A DNA stretch of 64,000 nucleotides from Isochrysis galbana (lineage: Eukaryota; Haptophyta; Isochrysidales; Isochrysidaceae). The position numbers and the translations under genes were made by a program. The stretch is from positions 9,767,124-9,831,123 of the forward strand of contig CM030932.1 in the NCBI GenBank assembly GCA_018136815.1, written 5' to 3'. Positions 19,972 through 29,526 of this stretch are shown in pieces (position 1 is the stretch's first letter; every line of letters begins with the position of its first letter). Below the pieces are notes generated by a model that did no database searches, was not told the origin of the DNA, and worked only from the letters and a program-made list of their open reading frames with translations.

Positions 19972-22122
19972 TAAAATAAAATAATCAATGTTATATCCTA
20001 GTATCACAGGGTGTCTTATACCATGTCCAATGTGTCATTTGTCATTTGTTGTTTGTGGTTCTATACCGTTAGTGTTAGCGTGCCTTGTGTCTTGTGTGGC
20101 AGTCCCCCCTAGGTATCTTTTAATCATCTTGTCATGGCGTGGCGCGATGGCGGCGCGCCGCGCCGCTCTCTCACCGCCGCCGGGGCTCGCGCTGCGGGCT
20201 CCCGGCGATATGGAGCTCCCACCCAGGTAGAGGGGCAGGGCTGGGCTTGCTGAGCCGACTCTCGCGGACCGCCGCGAGCTGCGCGCGCTCGCGCAGTCGC
20301 TTTGGGCTGCATGGCTGCATGGCGACGCATGGTAGCCAGCCCTCCTCTCTCCCTCTCTCTCTCCTCCTCTGGGAGAGCTGGTCCCTCTGGGCCCCTTGCT
20401 CGGGAGGGAATGGATCCCATTGATCCTTGTTTGCACCCCTTGCCCGCATTGCTTCGCCTCGCTCGCGCGCGCACGGCGAGCTGGCACTGTTGATCGCTGC
20501 TCGATCCATTGCTGGGCGTGTGCCCCGTCTGGGTGAGTGCCCCTCTTTCTCTTTCTCTCCGCCTCTCCCTCCTCCTTTTGTCTGGGAGAGTTGGGGTCCC
20601 GCTGGGCCTCCTCTTTGTTGCGCTGCCGTACCTACCTTCTCTCTCCTCCCCAACTGGGAGGGTCGGTCCATCTGACCGGCTTGCGGCTTGGCTTCGCCGT
20701 CTTCTTTCGCTCTCCTGCTCTCCTCCCCCACTGGGAGGGGTCTGCCGCTTTGACCACTCGGCTGGTCCCTCGCTGGAGGTTTTGCGGTCCCTCTCACCAC
20801 TTGGTTGCACGGCCATCTCTTCTCTCTCCTCCCCTACTGGGAGGGTCGGTCCATCTGACCGGCTTGGCTGCGCCGCAGTCTCTTCTCTTTTCTCCCTTGT
20901 GGGGACTGGGAGCGGTCGTTCCTTTGGGAAAGATTGGCCCTTTTCGTTGGCCAACTTCCAACTTGCAACTTGCTTTCATTCAATGTCATTCACATTTGAT
21001 ATTTGTTTGTTTTCAATTTGTGTAAGCGTCATTTGGATCCCATCCGTACTCCGCTTAGGAGGGGGTATCACAGGGTGTCTTATACCATGTCCAATGTGTC
21101 ATTTGTCATTTGTTGTTTGTGGTTCTATACCGTTAGTGTTAGCGTGCCTTGTGTCTTGTGTGGCAGTCCCCCCTAGGTATCTTTTAATTATCTTGTCATG
21201 GCGTGGCGCGATGGCGGCGCGCCGCGCCGCTCTCTCACCGCCGCCGGGGCTCGCGCTGCGGGCTCCCGGCGATACCTAGCCAACCCCACTAGCTAATTGG
21301 ACACAACTTTTCCGTCCCGGAATCCCGCCATGCCTGACGAGCCAGGTGTCCGAGTGATACCGGGGGGTGGGGGCACTGCCCCCTCCCCTCGATATTTGTC
21401 CTCCCCCCAGTGCACGCACCGACCCCGCGCACCCCAGCGCGTCCTCTCCTCGAGTCCACGCTGGGGGAAAACCCCTTTCGGGTAAAAGCAACGCGGGGGG
21501 GGGGGGCACTCGTGAGATAGGGGCCCAGAAGCGCTAATCTCCCTCGCTAGTGCGAGTGGCCACGGCGAGCCGCGGCCCTCCCCTCCTGGCTCTGGCGCCC
21601 CCGTCTTCTCTTACCCAAACGGGGCGAGAAGACACGTTACTGCCGGAGGGGAGAGCTGCCGCTCCCCCCTCCCCTCCCTCTTCCCTTTTCCTCCTCTCTT
21701 CCCTGCGGCGGGGGCCCATGGCGCGCGCCTGCGGCCCCTCGCTCAGGTCCCCAGATGGCCTGCAGGACCTGGGAGCACAGCTCAGGGGGCAGGTGAGGCT
21801 GGGGCATGGCCCTGGCCCCTCCTGCCTCTCCCTCGCTGGCGCTCCGCGGCCCTGCGGGTCGACTGGAGCTGGCTGGGGGGTCCTGAACAGGGGGGCCCAG
21901 GGGGAGGAGGGGCTGGTCGTCAGAGGAATGGGCAGGCCACGACGGGCCAGGGCGGGCGAGTCAGGCGGGCCTGTAGGGAGAGGAATGGGTCAGCAGGGCT
22001 GTGTGCTCCTGGCAGGCCATCAGGCGTGCCAGGAGAGTGGGTGGATCCTCCCCCATGGCAGGGGAGGAGTGGAGAGAGAGGGGGGCTCGTGCCCCCCCAT
22101 GGGCGAACTAAGTATAAACTTA
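19972..22122 (-). mobile_element. element B (LINE/SINE-type insertion), containing a nested TRIM
   Basis: Inserted into the LINE ORF2. On the minus strand it starts TAAGTTTATACTTAGTTCGCC and ends with the AT-rich tail ATTGATTATTTTATTTTAT. It is flanked by a ~20-bp duplication, GTTGTTTTCAGCCTCTGAAA (22123-22142) and the same with two extra T at 19950-19971. The long, slightly variable duplication and the simple-repeat tail indicate target-primed retrotransposition. Interior 21275-21810 matches 28358-28895. No ORF was recognised. Confidence 0.75.
20002..21274 (+). mobile_element. complete TRIM (non-autonomous miniature LTR retrotransposon)
   Basis: 1273 bp. The terminal repeats 20002-20210 and 21066-21274 are both 209 bp and differ at one position (C/T in TTTTAATCATC). 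They start TATC and end GATA. A 5-bp target duplication CCTAG is at 19997-20001 and 21275-21279; the empty site is visible in the related repeat near 28358. The primer-binding-site-like TGGAGCTCCCACCCAGG follows the first LTR immediately, and a polypurine tract AGGAGGGGG (21057-21065) precedes the second. The interior carries no gag/pol, only CT-rich sequence with repeated GGGAGGGTCGGTCCATCTGACCGG-type blocks. It must be mobilised by another element's proteins. Confidence 0.93.
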
Positions 22123-23187
22123 GTTGTTTTCAGCCTCTGAAAGAACCCGACTTTCGCCGTTACTAATAGGTGGTATCTCGCAAGGATGGCTCTTAAGATC
22201 GACCTAAAGGACCTGCCGTCCGCGTTGCCATATTGGATGTTATAGAAGTCGGTTAGGATATACCTCCACGCCAGGATGCCTAAGTATCCCGAGGAGGGGT
22301 GCGGTCTGTCCACTTGATAGCAAAAAAGACGTTGGGCTATTTCGGAACCCGGCCTAAGGCTAATCCCCAGAAGTCCTTCTATGAATTCAAAGATGGGCTC
22401 CGTCGCGATACATGAGGCCAGGTGGGTGGAGCTTTCAGGGGCTATGCCGCAAAAGCTTTTGAAATTTTCAAAAGCGGCATGTTGGATCATCAGCAAAGCG
22501 GTTCGCTGTAGCTATCCTCCTATGTAGGACATGTTTGAAATGCAAATAAGAGTCTCTAGGCGTCAAAAAGTTATATTTGTATAACTGCGATACTTGTTTC
22601 CACTTTCCCGAGAGGACCGGTAGCCTTTTTTCCCATCTTAGTGTGGATTTTTGTGTTTTGGTTTTCCTCAATGCGAGGAACGCTTTAGTCAAGCCCGTGA
22701 CATTTACATCCTCCAGCGTTGTGTGCGCGCCTTTTAGTGTGTATTCTTGAGGTATCGGATACGCCGTTTCCGCCGGGCCATCGTAAGCTCGTCCCCACTT
22801 CAGCGGGGTGTATAGTTCGTCGGGCAGTAGTTGCGGGCTGATCCGCTCGTGGATGTGGGGCTCTCCCATGACGTTGAGCTGGACTTTGTGGTAGTCGCCT
22901 CTTCGGCGCAGATAAAAGTTATGGTCTTTGTCCACTAGGACCTCGCCTAGATCGTGCGCGTCCGGATCTTCCTGAGGGACTAACTCTTGCTCCTCCGGAG
23001 CCGGGGGCGGAGTCTTCGCTTGTTTACTAAGAAGGTTCATATAATCGAATGTGGTATGTATTAGTCTTGATCTCGTCCATTCAGAAATCTTTTCCCACGA
23101 CTTAAGAAAGGGGCCTACCGATATGTACTTTCCCCTATGGCGTATCCAACGTTCTCCGTCCGGCAAGTAAGCCGCGCATTCTTCCAT

Positions 23188-24222
23188 AGTGTAAACGTTC
23201 CATATATAGAAATGTAGTAATACATAGAAAAAGATACATGATATATATACATATATGCTCCCCCAATTGTATTGTGTATAAAGCTGTGTATACAACATAC
23301 AACATATACAACATACAACCAAAGGCTAAATAAAGGCTACACACAGCGTATGATGTATTATATACTCGGGGCCGTGTACTGAGGTGGGTAGACTTGAAAG
23401 GGTGGTGGATTTTGCATCAGAATCACCCTTGTGGACCTTAGTCTAGCCTCACTTTCCCAATTGGCTTGGTTTCAAAAATCCGACTTTTTTGGAGCCGTGT
23501 TTGAGTTTGACCGAGCTACGCTAGAGCTCTACCGTTCTACGTCTTACAGGGAGGGTGTACTTTACGAGTAAAAGTACATCTGAGGAATGGAAGGAAGGAG
23601 ACGAGGCCGGACGGGTGAAACACGGCGTCTGGATGGAGATCGCGATCTCGTTGCGAGATTCACTCTGGGCGGGTCTCTTCCCTCTGCGCCGCGCGCGGCC
23701 TCCGTGGCACACGATCGAGCGGAAGAGAAGGGGAGGGGGCGTGGGATACGAGAAATGAAACTCGAAAGTGGTGAGGAAAGGAGGGGGGTGGGGGGGGCGA
23801 GTTTCTTCTCACTTCTCGTCCATTTGGGCCGCTGAAAGATTTCAGTATATCAAGGCGACCTTTATAGGATCCCAAGGCCTTCCCCCCCCTCCACTCGCTC
23901 TCCCACCTCCCTCTCTCTACTTTGCCCTACGAGCTCTCCTATAGAGTAATACTAGAGCGCCGGGAGCGGGAGAGAGGATGAGAGCCGCGCCGTTTGAACT
24001 CTCCCTTTGTTCTTCCCCTTCTCTCTCTCATCTCTCTCTCTCCGTCTCTCATCCTTCCCTCTCACCCCCCATCTTCCTATCTCCCGGCGACAGAGAAGAT
24101 CACCTTAAAGAATACTTCTGAAGAGAGGAGAAAGAGAGGCCAGGGGGCAGAGATTTGCCCCCCGCTCCCCCCTCTAACCCTCCCACATTCCCTCCTCTCC
24201 CCCTGTTCTCTCCCCCTTCCCC
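23188..24222. other. intergenic, no gene seen
   Basis: AT-rich start (TATATACATATAT near 23240) followed by GA/CT-rich low-complexity DNA from 23550. No supported gene. Confidence 0.4.
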
Positions 24223-24826
24223 CACCCCCTCTCTCTCGCCGACAACGAGACCCACGAAAACACGAGAGAGAGAGAGAGGACCACGAGAAAGAGTGAGAGA
24301 GAGAGACGAGAGGTTCCGATGGAGAGAGCAGCCGCCCGCCCGCCACCCAACCCGCTCATCATAGATAACTCAGCCCAAGAATTGATTAGTCTTAGCGGAG
24401 AGAGAGAGAGGGAGGGACACGTGAACGCGGCGGATGCGCGGCGCCGAGAATGGAGAGAGACGGAGCGGGGAAATCAGAAGGAAGGTCGAGGCGGCGGCAA
24501 AAAAAAAGGGGGCCAAACACGGATGGACTGGGAGAGAGAGAGATACTAGAGAGAGATACTAGAGTCTATAGATCTCTCTCTCTCCCTCTCTCTCTCTCTC
24601 CCTCGGCGCCTTCCAGACGGCCCGCGGCGCCGCGCATCCGCCGCGTTCACGTGTCCCTCCCTCTCTCTCTCTCCGCTAAGACTAATCAATTCTTGGGCTG
24701 AGTTATCTATGATGAGCGGGTTGGGTGGCGGGCGGGCGGCTGCTCTCTCCATCGGAACCTCTCTCTCTCTCTCTCACTCTCTCTCGTGGTGTCTCGTTGT
24801 CGGCGAGAGAGAGGGGGGAAGGCTCT
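24223..24826. repeat. large inverted repeat (~200-bp arms) upstream of a membrane-protein gene
   Basis: The core arms 24310-24445 and 24626-24761 (136 bp) read as exact reverse complements (GAGGTTCCGATGGAGAGAGC ... GCGGATGCGCGGCGCC). Beyond them the match continues outward with one ~40-bp gap (CGCCGACAACGAGAC near 24239 against GTCTCGTTGTCGGCG near 24790). The spacer is about 180 bp. Short ORFs within the arms are mirror artefacts. Confidence 0.88.
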
Positions 24827-24999
24827 CTCTCAGCGAGCCCACCCGGCGGACATTCCTCTACATTCGGCCATTGATTCTCTATCCTGAGGGGCACAAACAG
24901 AGCTCCCCTCCCGTTCCCCTTCTTCCCCCCCCTCCTCCTCTCTCCCCCCACCCCCCCTCCCCTTCCCTCTCTCTCTCCTCCCTTCGTTCATCTCTCTCT

Positions 25000-25054
25000 C
25001 TCTCTTACTCTCTCTCTCTCCCTCTCTCTGTCTTCCTCTCTCTGTCTCTCTCTC

Positions 25055-25085
<31 letters not shown>
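25000..25085. repeat. CT microsatellite abutting a start codon
   Basis: CTCTCTCT repeats end three bases before the ATG at 25089, with pyrimidines on the coding strand. Confidence 0.8.
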
Positions 25086-25088
25086 GGA

Positions 25089-26712
25089 ATGGCCTCCACC
25101 CCCGTGCAGGGCTCCGTCGCAGTGCCCGTCGGCTCGCAGCGGTCTCCGCGGGCGAACAAGTTTGCCGAAGGCATCGACAAGATCGGCATCGCCCCCGGCT
25201 TCCCCACAAAGTGCCTGGCCATCCTGATTGCCTCGATCTGGGTCATCGCCGCCGCCTCCTACGTCTGGTTTGGCAACACAGGATACAACGCGTGAGCTCC
25301 CTCTCACTTTCTCTCGGCAGCCCTCCCAGCCCCCCCCCCCCCCCCCACACACACAGCCACCTCCTTTCCACCTCCCTCCTTCGCAACCTGAGCCCACCTC
25401 GCCTAACGTGTTTTCAGCATGACTGGATAGGACGCACGAGCTGGCTAGCCCATTTCCCACTCCCTCTCCTCATCCGCTGGGTCTTCCCCTGCCATGCCTC
25501 CCTTCCCTTTGTACCGTATTTGCCCGTTTCGTCACCCTCTTCTCTCTTTTGCCGCACTCCTGCCGTGCCCCGCCCCATCACTTCCATGTTGCTTGTAACT
25601 GTGGGCTAGCAGCATCAACCCAGCGAGCTGTTGACGCAACCTCACGCGTGAGCACCTTTCCTATCCCCTTCACTCCCATGCTTTTTGGAGGGGCTACGCA
25701 CCTCTCCCGTGCGCGTTGGGACCTCCTCGCAGCTCCTCGCTCCATCTACCCCAACATATTCAATTGCCTCTCCCGAGCCAGCCCAACATGCAGCCCGGAG
25801 TGCCATCCATGCGGCCTCAGCTTCCCACCAGGCCTCCCTCGTCCTCGCTCTTTGGCTGCCTCATTGATCGGCAACTCTCTGCGCCAGCGTCTTACCCCTC
25901 TTCAGCCACCTACCATCCACGCTCAAATTGCGGGCTTGGGGCGAATACTGCCTTCTGCCTCGCCACTCCTTTTCGCCCGCCTCCCCCCCCGCGCCCCAGA
26001 CTCTCCCTCACCTATGTGCGCACCCGCCTGCAGGTATGCAATCGCCGTCGGCTCGGTCGGCTTGGTGTGTTCGCTTCTGGCTCTACTTATGCTCAAGTTC
26101 TCTCCGGACGTCATGTCTAAGGAGCTTTTCAAGGTGAAAGACTCGGCTGTCAACGTGCAGCAGCTTCTCGCCGGTTTCCTGGTTATCTGGTTCCTCATCG
26201 GCGCGGGCGTCTGCACCTTCGACGCTCCCTTCACATCGACTACCAACGGGTACTTCGGCGTCTGGGGTGGCCTCATTGCTTCGCTCCTTGCGCTCGCCGA
26301 CTGCCAAGAGGCAGTGCGAGAGAAACTGAGCCAGAACCTCTCCACCGTCAAGGGGACAGCTACAGGCCAATCGATTGGCAGTGCATCCCTGGGCCTTTGT
26401 CTTTCATCCATAGTCGTGCTCATCGCCTGCGCAATCGGCGTTGGCAACGGGGCTCGGGGCGAGCCCATCTTTGGCCTCGTCACGTCGATCGTCACGCTCC
26501 TAGTGACCGTCGTCTTCATCTTTGCCAATGGCCTTGAGGAGAAGCAGCCGAACCTTATTGACGTCATCGTGTTCATCTTCCTCATCCTGTGGATCGCCTG
26601 CACTGGAGTGCTGACCTTCCGCTACTTCATCGTCACCAGCAACGGTTTCTTTGGCGCCTACGCCGCGCTCTTCTTCTGCTTCAAGCTCTTCGGCATCCGT
26701 TTCCTCAACTAA
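25089..26712 (+). CDS. eight-helix membrane protein with internal duplication
   Basis: Two exons: 25089-25291 and 26034-26712. The intron is 742 bp, phase 2, GTGAGC...CTGCAG. The protein is 293 aa. Eight hydrophobic helices fall in two four-helix halves. Segments include CLAILIASIWVIAAASYVWF, YAIAVGSVGLVCSLLALLML, LLAGFLVIWFLIGAGVCTF, GYFGVWGGLIASLLALADC, then a second set ending LIDVIVFIFLILWIACTGVL and GFFGAYAALFFCFKLFGI. The third and fourth helices of each half align (LVIWFLIGAGVCTF...TTNGYFGVWGGLIA with LILWIACTGVLTF...TSNGFFGAYAALFF), showing duplication. There is no cleavable signal. The length and 4+4 layout resemble MARVEL-like tetraspanning proteins, but I do not assign a family. 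The intron is far longer than others in this window. Confidence 0.7.
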
Positions 26713-27221
26713 GAAGTCGCAGCACGCCGTCTTGCCTCGAGGCAAACTTCAATAGCCTATTTGCTATGGGGCCTGCCGTCGGGTTGGCGCGGGCTGCGCG
26801 CCCTTCCACAAGAGGCCGGTGCCAAGGTTGCCACTGTCTGCGACGGCGTTGTACGCATGGGCGAGCCTCGCGAAGATCGCATCGCAAGTCACCTCTACGA
26901 GGTGCGCTCCCGGCGGGAGCCAACCGGTCTTGACCTTCGCACCAACTGTCACCGAGTGCTCGTGGAGTTGTGCAGCCTTTGTCGACTTATGTGCTCCTCA
27001 TTGAGCTGCTGGAATCGCGAGTGACACGCACTCGTAGCCCTGCTTGGCTGCAGCATGCTTGCTCACCCTGCCCCCAAGCGCAATAGTCGAACCTTTGTCA
27101 ATAAATCGTAGTGATCAAGTATTGAGTACTTTAGTATAATGAGGCTCTCCACTCTAGATACTCGTCAAGTGCATTTCTTCTCGTTGGGGGGAACGAGAGA
27201 GGCGGCTGGGCTGCGGCCCCG

Positions 27222-28085
27222 ATGGCGGGCGGCCGGAAGGCCGTGCACTGGTACCCCGGTGGCCCGGGACGTAGCGGGCGCGGGCCACGGCTCCTCGCGC
27301 TTGCGATGCACTTTGACTCTCTCCAAACCCAGTCCGAGTCCGACTCCCTCCGACTGGCCGCTGTTCTCGAGCACACAGCCTTCCGCCAGGTGTGTGCTGT
27401 GGGCGAGGCGCAGCGAGAGATGAGCGGCAACATGAGCCTCAACTTCCGCGCCAAGGTGGCCGCGCTTATCGAGAGAGTGATTGACGAGCAGCCAGATGTC
27501 CTCGTCCTCGACTACTTCTGGCTCGAGAACAACTACTACACCAATCGCTACGGAAGGAATTGGCAGGAGAAGACGCAGATGCTCTTCACCTACTTGAGTG
27601 ACCTACAATACATCATCCTACCTTGCGACCGGCTATCTGGCGAACTGGCCGAAGATTTCTCGATCAGCAACCAACAGAACTTCCCGCATCCTGGCAGCAA
27701 GGAGCTGCACGTGCACCTGCTGACATCGGAGCAGGCGAGGCAGTGCCATCCGTTGGTGGTTGCGACTTGCCTAGCGAGAACCAAGCTGCTCAAGCTGAAG
27801 AAGTCGCACGACACGCATAGCCGAGTGCACGAGGCGCAAGAAGCGCAGTACCTTGCCCGCGATTTCCCCTTCTTATGCATATCCCGTACTAGCTCCATCC
27901 ACAAGGTGCTGGGTGACCTCATGGCGTATTGCAAGCGTGCAGCTCCTCCTAGCGTGCCGCCGAAAATCGTCATCCGCAAAGGCAATCGCGACTTCATGCT
28001 GGCCGAGGACAATGGCAGGAAGGACCAACATGCTCAACGACGCGCCGCGACAGGAAAGGCCAAACGCCAACGAATTCAGCGGTGA
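27222..28085 (+). CDS. uncharacterised single-exon protein, 287 aa
   Basis: Uninterrupted ATG-to-TGA frame with good coding character (mixed composition, no low complexity except the basic tail). Notable segments are DVLVLDYFWLENNYYTNRYG, NWQEKTQMLF, a central Lys-rich segment (LARTKLLKLKKSHDTHSRVH) and a basic C-terminus (ATGKAKRQRIQR) that could be a nuclear localisation signal. There is no signal peptide or membrane segment. I do not recognise the family. It is tightly placed between the eight-helix protein gene and a repeat cluster. Confidence 0.6.
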   Translation: MAGGRKAVHWYPGGPGRSGRGPRLLALAMHFDSLQTQSESDSLRLAAVLEHTAFRQVCAVGEAQREMSGNMSLNFRAKVAALIERVIDEQPDVLVLDYFWLENNYYTNRYGRNWQEKTQMLFTYLSDLQYIILPCDRLSGELAEDFSISNQQNFPHPGSKELHVHLLTSEQARQCHPLVVATCLARTKLLKLKKSHDTHSRVHEAQEAQYLARDFPFLCISRTSSIHKVLGDLMAYCKRAAPPSVPPKIVIRKGNRDFMLAEDNGRKDQHAQRRAATGKAKRQRIQR

Positions 28086-28340
28086 ATCCTGTATCGTGGG
28101 GTGATGGACGATGCAGTGGGATGGCATGGTGATGCCGTTAGGTGCGATTGTAAAAGGCGAATCAATGTGCTGCAGCGCAACAATTCAGAATGTTAAACAA
28201 GATCTCAGGGTGTGAAGCTGAGTTACATAAAATCCTACAAGTGCCGTAGACAAGCCGGCGGTAGCTAGGCCCGGCCGAGAGCAGATGCGTAAAGAGAAGG
28301 CGGAGCCGGCACGTGCGCCGTTGGCCTAGGCGGAGCTAGC

Positions 28341-28902
28341 TACTAAAATAATTAATGTTATATCCTAGCCAACCCCACTAGCTAATTGGACACAACTTTT
28401 CCGTCCCGGAATCCCGCCATGCCTGACGAGCCAGGTGTCCGAGTGCTACCGGGGGGAGGGGGCACTGCCCCCTCCCCTCGATATTCGTCCTCCCCCCAGT
28501 GCACGCACCGACCCCGCGCACCCCAGCACGTCCTCTCCTCGAGTCCACGCTGGGGGAAAACCCCTTTCGGGTAAAAACAACGCAGGGGGTGGGGGCACTC
28601 GTGAATAGGAGCCCAGAAACGCTAATCTCTCCTCGCCTAAGCGAGTGGCCGCGGCGAGCCGCGGCCCTTCCCTCTTGGCTCTGGCGCCCCCGTCTTCTCT
28701 TACCCAAACGGGGCGAGAAGACACGTAAACGCCGGAGGGGAGAGCTACCACTCCCCCCTCCCCTCCCTCTTCCCTCTTCTTCCTCTCTTCCCTGCGGCGG
28801 GGGCCCATGGCGCGCGCCTGCGGCCCCTCTTCAGGTCCCCAGGAGGCCAGCAGGGGCCTGGGAGCGCAGCTCAGGGGGCAGGTGAGGCTGGGGCATGGCC
28901 CC
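28341..28902 (-). repeat. element B, partial copy
   Basis: AATAATTAATGTTATATCCTAGCCAACCCCACTAGC ... through GGGGGCAGGTGAGGCTGGGGCATGGCCCC, closely matching 19981-20001 joined to 21280-21810. This copy lacks the TRIM, so it records the empty site. It lacks the 5' part of the element, being fused to retroelement sequence at 28904. Confidence 0.85.
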
Positions 28903-28903
28903 A

Positions 28904-29422
28904 ATACTGACCCCAAACCTCTACACCTTCCGTCGTTCCATCTTGTAGCTTCGCTACAGGTTCGATTCAAGATTCACGCTGGAACTTATCACCGCGTCGG
29001 TGACGTTAACCCGCCGGATGGGAGCCATCGATGGAGAGGCAGGTGAGGCTGGGGCATCCATCGATGGCTCCCATCCGGCGGGTTAACGTCACCGACGCGG
29101 TGATAAGTTCCAGCGTGAATCTTGAATCGAACCTGTAGCGAAGCTACAGGATGGAGGATGGAACGACGGAAGGTGTAGAGGTTTGGGGTCAGTATTGACC
29201 ACCGTAATCGCGATGGTGTGGTCGGAGTTCGGCCTCTCTACTTGAGGGATGACGAGAGGAGAGTTATCGATCGTTTCACGCGTAGGGAGTCGGTCCACGA
29301 GCATGGCGCAGTCTTCGTGTTCTCGAAGAGCTAGCGGAATTCGGACGTGAAACGTTGCCCGATGATAGGCCGGGATCGTGATAGGTTCGTGGGTGTATAG
29401 GAGGTACTCGGAGCCACAAGAC
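28904..29422. mobile_element. folded-back fragment of the Ty3/gypsy element
   Basis: 29057-29422 (minus) corresponds to the polyprotein segment at 57950-58280 between protease and reverse transcriptase (NTDPKPLHLPSFHP, RFKIHAGTYHRVGD, MLVDRLPTRETID). 28904-29034 (plus) is an inverted copy of its first ~130 bp. The spacer GGCAGGTGAGGCTGGGGCAT (29036-29055) repeats the element B end at 28877-28896. The frame is broken by small insertions. The fragment ends ~105 bp before the sulfotransferase ATG. Confidence 0.85.
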
Positions 29423-29526
29423 GCCGCCCGGTCTGTTCTCTCTCTGTCCTCTCTCTGCCTCTGCCTCTGTTCGTTCGTTCGTTCATTGGTTCATTCATTT
29501 GTTCACGTTCACAGCGCAGTCCATCG

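Larger units (their letters stand above)
19799..23187 (-). pseudogene. LINE ORF2 C-terminal part, broken by a frameshift and a nested insertion
   Basis: Non-LTR retrotransposon remnant on the minus strand. The reading frame runs 23187-22470, shifts at about 22480, continues to 22143, is interrupted by element B plus a TRIM (19972-22122), and resumes 19949-19799 with a TAA stop. The content fits the RNase-like/zinc C-terminal region of LINE reverse transcriptase proteins: LTPRDSYLHFKHVLHRRI, then a Cys-His cluster CRFC ... SSTHLASC (zf-RVT type). The reverse transcriptase core is absent, so the copy is 5' truncated. Using one copy of the 20-bp target duplication, the frame is open across the insertion to DIRNIT-stop. 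ATG 23187 is the first in-frame ATG and is probably not a real start. Confidence 0.68.

Noticed and set aside
20002-21274. Tandem duplication instead of an LTR element
   Set aside because: The exact CCTAG duplication, PBS-like TGGAGCTCCC and purine tract at the right places, and an empty site at 28358, fit retrotransposition better.
24319-24752. Mirror ORFs starting MERAAARPPPN in the 24-kb inverted repeat
   Set aside because: Identical peptide on both strands comes from the palindrome, not from two genes.
25616-25650. Possible 35-nt microexon in the long intron
   Set aside because: Has AG and GT borders but its length would shift the frame of exon 2.
25549-26033. Upstream extension of exon 2 of the eight-helix gene
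   Set aside because: The open frame crosses the CTGCAG acceptor; joining exon 1 at 25291 to 26034 continues the membrane protein, while the extension is Pro/Ser-rich intronic sequence.
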